Below, piece by piece: positions 14,301 through 20,872 of a DNA stretch of 31,235 bases; positions within the stretch are counted from its first letter, which is position 1; every line of letters begins with the position of its first letter. Made by a program: the position numbers and the translations under genes. Below the pieces are notes generated by a model, which saw only the letters and a list, made by a program, of their open reading frames with translations, was not told where the DNA came from and did not search any database. This stretch comes from a virus. Location: IMG/VR virus record IMGVR_UViG_3300008735_000064, positions 1 through 31,235 of that record; one strand, 5' to 3'.

Positions 14301-14604
14301 TGGCAAGTATGATTATGAAGCAAAAGCAGAAGAAGGTATAGGAGGCATGAATATGGGCAGTCAAAGAGGTCTAGGACATGATGCAGGTTATAAGCAAGAT
14401 CCTGGTCAATCAGCACAGATAACAGAAGTTATAGAAGAAGAAACAAAAAGTGCCTATCAGACCGATTCACAAGACGAAAGTACTGATGTAGAGCCTAATA
14501 AACAACAAATACCAGCATCAAAGCCAGGTACAGATGTATTCAAATTATATAAGAAAGCCTTAATAATCAAGTATAAGAATATATATAAACCCCATAATCT
14601 TTAA
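11362..14604 (+). CDS. Giant charged repeat protein with zinc ribbons (1080 aa), probable internal head/scaffold protein
   Basis: Nearly the whole chain is Lys, Glu, Asp, Arg and Asn, with low complexity and likely disorder. A helix KSFYKxWLEKK occurs at residues 387, 474 and 565 and, degenerate, near 700. The first two copies are followed by a four-Cys ribbon (Cys416/419 with 439/442; Cys507/510 with 539/542). Further CxxC pairs lie near residues 840 and 950. It sits between the protease and the capsid gene, where scaffolds and proteins ejected with DNA are encoded, and it overlaps the protease frame. The ATG 11362 is preferred to GTG 11353; neither has a good Shine-Dalgarno site. No known family; the structural role is inferred from position and repeats. 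Confidence 0.72.
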   Translation: MSLDYEYLFNQIDKAKKKKPKKGYIPWNSPESKKLQEKFLKEQKDRETYTQGTGFTTADAKDKLVKEKPISEKLTRRAGRKRGRGKYTTRTEHDTRGKEVGTTITGTPRKVESTAEIRIQDLDETGTKKRVIDKKPVRGLDRKGTKRNYEKEKQRRQDKKDAKDKQEQQLKEGIDGVPGSHSTLSGSTADSRSNPKGRVVNIKIPKARGKRQFHSKQPETKTVTNLQPKDIKPDKPVSRKTQLRREEGASSSKKIGVDLDEMKERMQTANRKLQEERNTESVTSYGEFRKLDQEGHNARYKKYIADRKAAADKREADKKERESIDPKTGEKKGPKVKLTKPRKSRAKPEKPTTTDTTEEVSDDPEDYEDSNDDDDYEYGKDYKNLGKSFYKAWLEKKRDWDAEDKESKEMNRPIKCTSCGKTKPRILYENPLGRPFGICDECASPPAPGEPDPKWITDMQNDDDTDENPKTSKKSFYKAWLEKKDDWDKDEKKPDLAQYDRGGGKFCTNCGRKSKYPLWNPNDKKSDPRFSRGKDEGLCDNCFDERMDNSEGKDEFDDKTRKENKSFYKSWLEKKEETDSQKFERWVKEHPQPEHQEKKQTQIELALLLRQINEDAKKKKKERQERKERYDEETAATMREIEADISLPKVEVDGRNSATYKHPSAFGILQGGKETKMHDDHIRHRREAQGTISQENAETYKSWLKEKDAVSGKQSPTRKPTNNYVYTDDDESLPMTRQHPKVAIPRKHSPDNFQYAWEHTEGNPGYMETIDNSGRVSEERNATHERHNFLDRKEREEAKAKEPKYTISYSWNKETDKESAERRAREWNEERKKAEEDCPFCDDEKNLSREERWKDEDNMDEYTALMLAEHKKDPDAFHANIGSVTPEEQKKINSAAMESGKVDDEKLKAEIQDDDWRKPTATKPHEFDPNRHGSHVRNIMYPESKDECSVCGKTVEEHKGAKIEKPTRKPHKLQNYNPDSGKYDYEAKAEEGIGGMNMGSQRGLGHDAGYKQDPGQSAQITEVIEEETKSAYQTDSQDESTDVEPNKQQIPASKPGTDVFKLYKKALIIKYKNIYKPHNL
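12520..13473 (+). repeat. Coding repeats for the SFYKxWLEKK helix
   Basis: Near-identical copies begin at 12520, 12781 and 13054, with a diverged copy at about 13453. The first three are 261 and 273 bases apart, so whole modules (helix plus ribbon) were duplicated in frame. Confidence 0.75.
14582..14589 (+). promoter_or_regulatory. TATA box ahead of the scaffold-candidate and capsid genes
   Basis: TATATAAA, inside the end of the 1080-aa gene, centred 30.5 bases before ATG 14616. A TTTAAATA at 14600-14607 is only 12.5 bases from the ATG and too close to serve it. Confidence 0.42.
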
Positions 14605-14615
14605 ATAGATTAACT

Positions 14616-15242
14616 ATGGCAGACGAAGAACAAGTTGATCAAGTAGAGATCACTAAATCTGACGAAAGCGAACAAGCTTCTTATGAAAGTACAGTTGCAA
14701 AGAGTATTGATACTCTAGCAGATGTAGTTCAATCCATAGCCGAATCACAGCAAGGTGTAGAAAAAGCTATTACCGAAATGCATCAAAGAGTCAAAGCACT
14801 CGAAACACCCAGCGATTTACCATTGAGTCCGAAAGGAACTCAAGGTGGAGATGATGTTGGTGCTAAAGTGACTGCTCCAAATGACCCCTACCCAGTAGGA
14901 GATCAAGTTGGACTGGATTCTGACAGGAGATCTAAAAATCCCCCAAAGAAAGACCCAGCAGGACTCAAAATGCAGGAAAAACCTGTGCATAAGGCTAGTG
15001 AGGAAGAAGATATTGTTGAGAGTTCACAACCAGAAATGGTTATGAAATCACAACATGAGTTCTCTACTGAGACACCAAGACCTGGTAGTGCATTAGAAAC
15101 AGTTGACAAATCCTTTTCAAAGGATTATAGTCCAATACTGAAAGATGCACGATCTGAAGGTTATGAAGGTCTCAGCAAAGTAGCACAAAACATCCTAAGT
15201 GGTAAATATTACAAACCCACACCAGAGGAGGTAGGTCTATAA
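14616..15242 (+). CDS. Scaffold or capsid-accessory protein candidate (208 aa)
   Basis: An acidic, mostly disordered protein with one clear coiled coil at residues about 28-66 (hydrophobic heptads through V-K-A-L-E-T). It has a Pro/Lys-rich middle and a C-terminal helix (residues about 180-200) ending in K-Y-Y-K-P. Small size, coiled coil and position directly before the capsid gene match scaffolding proteins. The prohead protease could remove it during maturation. Its stop shares a base with the capsid ATG (TAATG). Confidence 0.6.
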   Translation: MADEEQVDQVEITKSDESEQASYESTVAKSIDTLADVVQSIAESQQGVEKAITEMHQRVKALETPSDLPLSPKGTQGGDDVGAKVTAPNDPYPVGDQVGLDSDRRSKNPPKKDPAGLKMQEKPVHKASEEEDIVESSQPEMVMKSQHEFSTETPRPGSALETVDKSFSKDYSPILKDARSEGYEGLSKVAQNILSGKYYKPTPEEVGL

Positions 15243-16462
15243 TGGTACAAATTAAAACCATTGACGAACTAGAAGCACTCTATTATGGATATAATAGAAA
15301 CCTATTGAGAAAGGCAGATGCACCAATCACAACTTCAACAGTTGGCGTTTTCAACGCTATCTATGGAGCATATGCATGGGCTCAGCTCAACTTAGAGGCA
15401 AACGCTTTTGGTATCTTACCAAAATATCCTTGGGACAAATCAGGATGGAGGGTCATAACTGCAAAGCCAGTTCTGAATACAACTAATTCTAACACAGTAT
15501 TAGGTGGTACATCAGAGGGTGGCTTAATTGCACAAACCATCAAACCAACACTTCAAGAAATTGATGTTAGACCAAAGACAGCACAACTGCCTTTCTCAGC
15601 ATCAGAGGTAATGGAATGGTTAGCAACACATAGTCGTGACGATATTTGGGGTGGACTAGGTTCACTCAGATTGTACATGGCTGTGCAGCACAAAGAATTC
15701 CTCAACAGAATGTTACTCGCAGATGTCGAAAAGCAAGCAGCAGATGCAAGTGGAGCTTGGACCGGAACAGCAGACTTTGAGTCTCTAGACCGAATTGTAT
15801 CAACCAGTGCTGAAGAAGCAGTAACTGGTGGTTCACAAACAGGCAACTACGATCCATGGGCTGCAAACGCAACCATCGACAGAGATAGTGGTACATCTTT
15901 CGATTGTACTGTTGAATCTGCTTCAGGTACTATTGGAACAAATGGTGTCCTTACTGACGATACACTAAGAGCTTTCTTACGAAAGATTAGAGTCGCAGCA
16001 GGTAAAGACCCAAACGTATTCCTAGGATCTCACGAAGTTTACTCCGAGATACAAGGTCTATACATGCCTTCAGTCCGTATTCCAAACCCATACGGTGAAA
16101 GCTTAGTACAGATTGATGTAAACGGTATCCAATCATTTAAGGGTACTGGAGTAGGTATTCATGTAGACTCTATATATGGAATTCCATTCATTCCAAGCAA
16201 GGATGCACCAAGCAATGCCTCCGACTCATCAGAGATCGGAAGATTATTTGCATTTGATACATCTGATGCAGAGGGATATGGTTATCCAAGAATCGGAATA
16301 CAAATTGCAATTCCAACAGAGTATTATGAAGCAACCAGACGTTCACCAGGTTACCCATTCGTCAACAATGCATTTGTTGAGAAAGGAGTATTCAGGACCA
16401 TGGGTGAAACAGTATGTCGTCACTTCAGATCACAAGGAAAGATTAGAGATATTAAACTCTAG
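15242..16462 (+). CDS. Major capsid protein (HK97-fold candidate)
   Basis: This 406-aa protein follows the protease and scaffold genes in the classic order and has the composition of a capsid protein: an amphipathic N-arm, many Gly/Ser/Thr, no membrane segment. Segments read as the family's elements: a Q-I-D-V-R-P-K-T-A E-loop-like stretch near residue 110, the spine-helix region around 120-160, and an R-I-P-N-P-Y-G-E-S stretch before the A-domain. A Shine-Dalgarno-like GGAGGT (15226-15231) lies 10 bases before the ATG. There is no large N-terminal delta domain, so scaffolding must come from another protein. A T-run terminator follows. HK97 fold is inferred. Confidence 0.82.
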   Translation: MVQIKTIDELEALYYGYNRNLLRKADAPITTSTVGVFNAIYGAYAWAQLNLEANAFGILPKYPWDKSGWRVITAKPVLNTTNSNTVLGGTSEGGLIAQTIKPTLQEIDVRPKTAQLPFSASEVMEWLATHSRDDIWGGLGSLRLYMAVQHKEFLNRMLLADVEKQAADASGAWTGTADFESLDRIVSTSAEEAVTGGSQTGNYDPWAANATIDRDSGTSFDCTVESASGTIGTNGVLTDDTLRAFLRKIRVAAGKDPNVFLGSHEVYSEIQGLYMPSVRIPNPYGESLVQIDVNGIQSFKGTGVGIHVDSIYGIPFIPSKDAPSNASDSSEIGRLFAFDTSDAEGYGYPRIGIQIAIPTEYYEATRRSPGYPFVNNAFVEKGVFRTMGETVCRHFRSQGKIRDIKL

Positions 16463-16472
16463 AACACTCACC

Positions 16473-16489
16473 TTTTTTCTTTTTTTTTT
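16473..16489 (+). terminator. T-rich terminator after the capsid gene
   Basis: Two T-runs split by one C begin 11 bases past the capsid stop, as expected for archaeal termination of a strongly expressed unit. Confidence 0.6.
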
Positions 16490-16528
16490 AAACTTTTAAA
16501 AATGTTATATAACTTATATAACAAAATA

Positions 16529-16536
16529 TTTATAAG
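16529..16536 (+). promoter_or_regulatory. TATA box of the 41-aa membrane miniprotein
   Basis: TTTATAAG centred 24.5 bases before ATG 16557. Confidence 0.5.
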
Positions 16537-16556
16537 TAGATGGTATATCTCGGATT

Positions 16557-16682
16557 ATGGTACAATTTTATCATGCCGATAAGCTGGCAAAAGCGAGGGA
16601 TTTGGTAATAATATTCCTATTTGGTTCTATCTTAATAGAAACACTCTCAGGAATTGAATTATTGGGTACTTGGTGGAAGTAA
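16557..16682 (+). CDS. Membrane miniprotein (41 aa)
   Basis: A short gene between capsid and decoration genes. It encodes a basic N-terminus, one hydrophobic helix (residues about 16-34, L-V-I-I-F-L-F-G-S-I-L-I) and a short tail ending in Trp-Trp-Lys. A TATA box 24.5 bases ahead and a stop just before the next TATA box define a complete single-gene unit. It could be a membrane protein of release or a minor virion part. No family recognised. Confidence 0.6.
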   Translation: MVQFYHADKLAKARDLVIIFLFGSILIETLSGIELLGTWWK

Positions 16683-16684
16683 TC

Positions 16685-16692
16685 TTTATAAA
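16685..16692 (+). promoter_or_regulatory. TATA box of the 119-aa gene
   Basis: TTTATAAA centred 25.5 bases before ATG 16714. Confidence 0.6.
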
Positions 16693-16713
16693 TCTTGACA
16701 TATTTGGTAGTAT

Positions 16714-17073
16714 ATGGCTTTAACAATCAGCACATCAGATTGGACAAATGCTAATGTTAGAAAGACTTTATCAGTCCAAGCAGCATTGGTATCTAAGCTA
16801 CGAATATATAGTATCAAAGTCACTTTCGGTGCCTCTGATAACTATGCGACCAACGGAGTGTCTGCTGACCTCAAAGAGGGAAGAATCTCTACACTCGTTG
16901 CTGTAATACCAACATACACAGACTCATTAAGAGAAGTAGTATATGACAAGGCAAACGAGAAGATTAAACTCTACGATGTAGGTGGTTCTGCAACAACACC
17001 TTTCACAGAAACTCCAAATACAAGCTCAGCTTGTGCATCAAAAATATTCGAGTTTCTAGTCATAGGCTACTAG
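16714..17073 (+). CDS. Putative capsid decoration or minor head protein (119 aa)
   Basis: A beta-rich soluble protein with many Thr, Ser and Val and no Cys pair. It is a single leaderless gene with its own promoter and a strong T-run terminator, directly after the capsid gene, as for abundant head-decoration proteins. The fold cannot be named from sequence. Confidence 0.58.
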   Translation: MALTISTSDWTNANVRKTLSVQAALVSKLRIYSIKVTFGASDNYATNGVSADLKEGRISTLVAVIPTYTDSLREVVYDKANEKIKLYDVGGSATTPFTETPNTSSACASKIFEFLVIGY

Positions 17074-17088
17074 AGTCCAAAATAGCCC

Positions 17089-17100
17089 TTTTTTTTTCTT
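17089..17100 (+). terminator. T-rich terminator
   Basis: A nine-T run ending in CTT, 16 bases after the stop of the 119-aa gene. Confidence 0.55.
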
Positions 17101-17104
17101 AAAG

Positions 17105-17112
17105 TTTATATA
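17105..17112 (+). promoter_or_regulatory. TATA box of the 89-aa gene
   Basis: TTTATATA centred 25.5 bases before ATG 17134. Confidence 0.6.
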
Positions 17113-17133
17113 AGGGAATATATTATATCATTC

Positions 17134-17403
17134 ATGGTAGAACTTAATCATAATGTAGTATCATTCAACTCAGATACTCTCGTAAAAGGAGGTCATGGGG
17201 TAGTTGTAGGTGTTTTTGTCACAAAGGTTGGAACTGGATCTAACAAGGTAGAATTTAGAAATGGAACTACAGCAAGTGACCCAATAGAATTTACTATATT
17301 CACAGCAGCACAAGGTACTTACTTAGGTATTAATAGAAGATTTGAGGATGGAATATTCGCAGATTGTACAGGAAGTGCTGAAGTTACAGTAGTGTTTAAA
17401 TAG
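17134..17403 (+). CDS. Putative capsid decoration protein (89 aa)
   Basis: A small all-beta protein: alternating Val/Phe with Gly turns, little charge, resembling a jelly-roll or Ig-like decoration protein. It stands alone behind its own TATA box. It could sit on the capsid surface or be a trimeric tail part. No named family. Confidence 0.58.
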   Translation: MVELNHNVVSFNSDTLVKGGHGVVVGVFVTKVGTGSNKVEFRNGTTASDPIEFTIFTAAQGTYLGINRRFEDGIFADCTGSAEVTVVFK

Positions 17404-17407
17404 AAAA

Positions 17408-17415
17408 CTTAAATA
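17408..17415 (+). promoter_or_regulatory. TATA box of the connector operon
   Basis: CTTAAATA centred 25.5 bases before ATG 17437; no further box is seen until 19251, so it likely serves three genes. Confidence 0.6.
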
Positions 17416-17436
17416 CAAATCAACTGTATTTTATAT

Positions 17437-18075
17437 ATGGCAACTACCTATTGCTCAGTGGAAGACGTAGCAGATTATCTAAGAATACCCATAACAGCTA
17501 CAACAGTTCCAAATAAGACACAGATAGAGAAGATTATCAACAGGAAAGAGGATGAATTAGACAGGCGTATTGGTCATGCTTGGAGATCAAAGACAGCATA
17601 TAATGAAAGACATAGACTACCATTGTTATACATATTTGGTTGGGGTACTCCGATATACTTACAACATAGACATATTTATGATTTTGATGCAGCAGAAGGA
17701 GATAAGATAGAAATATGGCAGGGTGCTTCTGCAACTTATGATCAGATATTAGGTAATGAACAATGGTATGATATGGATTATGAATATGGTAGATTATATC
17801 TTAGAGGATTTATCTTTTCAATTTTAAGGAATAACAGGGTTAGAGTTACTTACAGATATGGTGGAGAAAACTTCGCAGGTGATACTACTATACCAGGAGA
17901 TATTAAAGACTGTGTAATTAAAATGGTCGCTTTAGAATTTGTAAACACTAGTTTCAGAATGGACAAACTACCAATGGGTTCTGCTGGCGTTGACTACGCT
18001 TCATCAAAAAGACAATGGACAGAAGATATTGAGAAGTGTATTGAAAATCGTAGAGAAATATTCCCTATACCATAA
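17437..18075 (+). CDS. Head-tail connector (gp6/gp15-like adaptor)
   Basis: The start, C-S-V-E-D-V-A-D-Y-L-R-I followed by helices with E-D-E-L-D-R-R-I-G, is typical of head-tail adaptor proteins that dock under the portal. A beta-rich insertion (residues about 60-140) precedes the closing helices with I-K-D-C-V-I-K-M-V-A. At 212 aa it is longer than HK97 gp6 (about 100 aa), mainly through the insertion. First gene of a three-gene connector unit. Confidence 0.72.
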   Translation: MATTYCSVEDVADYLRIPITATTVPNKTQIEKIINRKEDELDRRIGHAWRSKTAYNERHRLPLLYIFGWGTPIYLQHRHIYDFDAAEGDKIEIWQGASATYDQILGNEQWYDMDYEYGRLYLRGFIFSILRNNRVRVTYRYGGENFAGDTTIPGDIKDCVIKMVALEFVNTSFRMDKLPMGSAGVDYASSKRQWTEDIEKCIENRREIFPIP

Positions 18076-18815
18076 TGAGTTATTTAATAAAAAATGCTGC
18101 TAGAAAACTAGCTGATATTGCTACACAAAAGATGTATGAAGTATTCCTTGAAAAAATGATAGAAAGGGGTTATGACGAAACTAATGTTAAAAAAATTGGT
18201 GGAGAAGTCAAACTGGAGGTTGACGATGTTGAAAAAACTGGATATGATGTTGACTTTATTGAAGCAGATACAATGGAAGAATATGCTGAAAAATACATAG
18301 ATGCAACGATAGACAAACCAAAATATGCTTATGACGAAGATTATAAAACTGAGGATCAGGAAAGAGACCCATCTGATTACAACCAGATGATACCTCCTGG
18401 AAGCAGAGTAGATATTGAGGGGTTAAAAGAATGGGTTAGGTCAAGTAAAATAGACAAAGATCCTGCTTTACAGGTAGCGAAACATTCAGTAGATATATGG
18501 GTAGGTGGAGATGGTGAAGTTGAAACTGCGTTAGATAGAGCTGTTGATCAAGCAGCATTTAAGGTTGCAAGGAAAATATATTATGTTGGAAGAAAACCAC
18601 CATATATGACACCGGAAGAATGGGATAATTATATAGTAGGAATGAAACCAATTCCAGGAAGTTATTCTAAAAATGAGTCATGGGGAAACAGGGAATTTCC
18701 TTATGGTAATCAGTATAAATACAGAGATGGACCAATTGATGACATTGATACAGCAGACCCAGTCTATAAAGGATGGACTAAAGTAGGACATGAGGATAGA
18801 GGAACAGTGGTTTAG
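18075..18815 (+). CDS. Putative head-tail joining / neck protein (246 aa)
   Basis: The ATG shares a base with the connector's stop. Residues about 120-195 run from G-S-R-V-D-I to Y-Y-V-G-R-K-P-P-Y, reminiscent of neck proteins of the HK97 gp10 type that end in a Pro-rich turn. Other parts are acidic and probably loops. The assignment leans on gene order (adaptor, this gene, tail terminator, tail tube). Confidence 0.55.
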   Translation: MSYLIKNAARKLADIATQKMYEVFLEKMIERGYDETNVKKIGGEVKLEVDDVEKTGYDVDFIEADTMEEYAEKYIDATIDKPKYAYDEDYKTEDQERDPSDYNQMIPPGSRVDIEGLKEWVRSSKIDKDPALQVAKHSVDIWVGGDGEVETALDRAVDQAAFKVARKIYYVGRKPPYMTPEEWDNYIVGMKPIPGSYSKNESWGNREFPYGNQYKYRDGPIDDIDTADPVYKGWTKVGHEDRGTVV

Positions 18816-19244
18816 ATGGGCACAGTAATGTATGATGCATTGAATGATATGCAGACTTTATTAAAGGGTGACTGGGGAACCACGGATACTGCTGGTACGT
18901 TTCCAGATATTCAAATCGTATGGGAAAGGAAAGTTGTAGGTTTGGCAAATTATACACAGGACACAATATTATTGACACCAAAAAGGGAAAATGTGGAATA
19001 CTTTGGATTATACGGATCTGATTTCTTACATCATGTAGATATACAAATTGAACTATGGTCATATATGAATCAGGATAGGCTGGATAATTTGGTGAAGGAA
19101 GTTACCAAAATAATCAAAAATAACATAAGACGTACTGATTTTGTGGATTTAGTAATAACAGGTTCTCTCTCTGCAAGTGACACATATAGGAACATTTGGA
19201 AGCATATTTTGACAGCAAAATATAGGAAACTAAACCCTACATAA
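18816..19244 (+). CDS. Tail terminator protein candidate (142 aa)
   Basis: The ATG follows the previous stop with no gap. A beta strand with alternating hydrophobics (V-D-I-Q-I-E-L-W-S), a helix (residues about 88-105) and a last strand pair match the compact alpha/beta fold of tail terminators, which cap the tail tube at its head end. It lies just before the tail-tube gene, the usual place. Confidence 0.66.
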   Translation: MGTVMYDALNDMQTLLKGDWGTTDTAGTFPDIQIVWERKVVGLANYTQDTILLTPKRENVEYFGLYGSDFLHHVDIQIELWSYMNQDRLDNLVKEVTKIIKNNIRRTDFVDLVITGSLSASDTYRNIWKHILTAKYRKLNPT

Positions 19245-19250
19245 TGAATA

Positions 19251-19258
19251 TTTAAATA
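19251..19258 (+). promoter_or_regulatory. TATA box of the tail tube gene
   Basis: Perfect TTTAAATA centred 25.5 bases before ATG 19280. Confidence 0.65.
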
Positions 19259-19279
19259 CTAAGTACATAAATAATACAT

Positions 19280-20266
19280 ATGGCGACAATCCGAACTGGT
19301 GCTAGTGCGTATCTTAAGTACGAATATGAGACATCATATGGCACTGGAGGAACACCAAATAAGAAATTTGGACTACAGGACAGACTGACCAATTGGTCAT
19401 TAACACATAATAGGATAGATATGCCACAATTAGACCAGACAACTATTGCCAATTTTGCTTATGGACAGCAAAGTGGTAGTTTGTCGGTGGGATGTGTATT
19501 AAGCAACCCTTGGATTTTTGAGTCAGTATTTGGACCATCTACACCAGGCTCAGCAACAGATGGAGTATATCCACACACATTTGGTACAACAGCAGGAAAT
19601 AAGACCATGAATACCCTAGTTGTTGAGGTCGGATATGACGGAGATTCTGCCGATATTGTAAGAACTATGAGAGGCTGTGTTGTTAACTCATTGGGTATTT
19701 CAACCTCAATAGGAGCAACAGTTGACTTGAGTGTTGATATGACATACGGAAAAGAGGATGCACCAAACACAACATTAGGAACAGCACCAACAGAACCAAC
19801 AGAGGCATTTCCATATACATTCGCTCATGGAGTGATAAAGGTAGGTGGAAATACACTTGCACAGGTTCAAGATGTAGATATAACATTTGCACAAAACCCA
19901 TCATTGCTTTATGGAATAGGAAACAACCAGGCAGTAAGTTCATACAGACAGGTATTTGACATGACAGGAAGATTTAGAGCAGCATTCTTAAATAAGAACT
20001 TATTAGAGGGTACATTAGCACAAATAGCGAAAAACACTTCAACAACATATGAAGAAACAATCGGTGGTTCACCAGAATTTGAATTAACATTCCAAAGCAC
20101 TGCATCATCCACTCAGAACGAAATAAAGATAACAGGAACAGGTCTAGCACCAACAGATCTTAATATTTCAGGAATAGAACCAGTTGAGCCAATATTTGAA
20201 GAAATAAACTGGAGAATAAAATCAGCTACCATAGTGGCAAAGAACACACAGTCGGTAGCAGAGTAA
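19280..20266 (+). CDS. Major tail tube protein
   Basis: A 328-aa, beta-rich, Thr/Gly/Ala-rich protein opening with T-G-A-S-A-Y-L-K-Y and Y-E-T-S-Y-G-T, a start seen in many siphovirus tail-tube subunits. It has alternating strands, no Cys pairs and no membrane segment. It is larger than minimal tube proteins (about 150-250 aa), so an extra surface domain is likely. Own leaderless promoter, as expected for an abundant protein, and the tail chaperone and tape measure follow. Confidence 0.8.
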   Translation: MATIRTGASAYLKYEYETSYGTGGTPNKKFGLQDRLTNWSLTHNRIDMPQLDQTTIANFAYGQQSGSLSVGCVLSNPWIFESVFGPSTPGSATDGVYPHTFGTTAGNKTMNTLVVEVGYDGDSADIVRTMRGCVVNSLGISTSIGATVDLSVDMTYGKEDAPNTTLGTAPTEPTEAFPYTFAHGVIKVGGNTLAQVQDVDITFAQNPSLLYGIGNNQAVSSYRQVFDMTGRFRAAFLNKNLLEGTLAQIAKNTSTTYEETIGGSPEFELTFQSTASSTQNEIKITGTGLAPTDLNISGIEPVEPIFEEINWRIKSATIVAKNTQSVAE

Positions 20267-20270
20267 GACT

Positions 20271-20278
20271 TTTATAAC
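20271..20278 (+). promoter_or_regulatory. TATA box of the tail chaperone gene
   Basis: TTTATAAC centred 25.5 bases before ATG 20300. Confidence 0.6.
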
Positions 20279-20299
20279 AGATCATTAATATTATTATTA

Positions 20300-20698
20300 A
20301 TGGCTATTAAGACCTTTGAGATAGACTATGAGGGGGAAAAACACTCCATAGATTATGAAGATGATCTTACTTTTGGTGAATTAGAAAGTGTGGTAAACCA
20401 AAGCGTAGACCTAGCAGATGTCACAAAACCTAAAGTAGATCTTCCAAGATATAGAATAAATATCCTTACAACTGTAATAAGAAAAGCACCTTTTCCAATA
20501 AAAGATGTAGGTGCTATCAGAAACCTAAAGGCTAAAGTAGTAAAACAGATCATCTCGGAGGTGATGAAAGACTACCCTTTAATGCAATTTTTGGAGGACT
20601 GGATGGTAACATTCGTAGGCACACAGGAAGCAACGAATTTACATACGGAGTCTATTACTTCCTTGCCGAAAGTTTCGGATGGGACAAGCACCAAGTAG
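20300..20698 (+). CDS. Tail assembly chaperone, short form (G-like)
   Basis: A 132-aa, mostly helical protein after a short beta start, located between tail tube and tape measure, exactly where siphoviruses encode the chaperone that coats the tape measure. It is leaderless. The last 30 residues look non-conserved (Thr/Ser-rich, ending S-D-G-T-S-T-K). They are replaced by a more protein-like sequence if the ribosome slips into the -1 frame. Confidence 0.74.
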   Translation: MAIKTFEIDYEGEKHSIDYEDDLTFGELESVVNQSVDLADVTKPKVDLPRYRINILTTVIRKAPFPIKDVGAIRNLKAKVVKQIISEVMKDYPLMQFLEDWMVTFVGTQEATNLHTESITSLPKVSDGTSTK

Positions 20699-20853
20699 AC
20701 ATATTACCGTCAAAGTATATCAAAGGTTTGTTATGGATGAATAAGAAACAGGCTGATGAATTAAAGAAAGAAGAGTTTAAGGGATCCTCAAGGATAGGAA
20801 ACGCTGGAATACCTCGTAATGTAGGCAGGCAATTTAAGAAAACTTTTAAGTAG
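20300..20853 (+). CDS. Tail assembly chaperone, -1 frameshift long form (G-T-like)
   Basis: In the -1 frame, sequence is open from 20536 to the TAG at 20851-20853, crossing the short form's stop. It encodes Y-Y-F-L-A-E-S-F-G-W-D-K followed by helices and a basic tail. F-G-W after a helix is typical of the T part of siphovirus G-T chaperones. No ATG, GTG or TTG lies in this frame before the conserved-looking part, which argues for slippage rather than a separate gene. No textbook slippery heptamer is present; G-AAT-TTA at 20635-20641 is closest. The exact slip site is unknown. Confidence 0.62.
20844..20851 (+). promoter_or_regulatory. TATA-like box of the tape measure gene
   Basis: TTTTAAGT, overlapping the end of the chaperone long form, centred 25.5 bases before ATG 20873. 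Confidence 0.5.
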
Positions 20854-20872
20854 ATAGCCTCATATAAATCAT

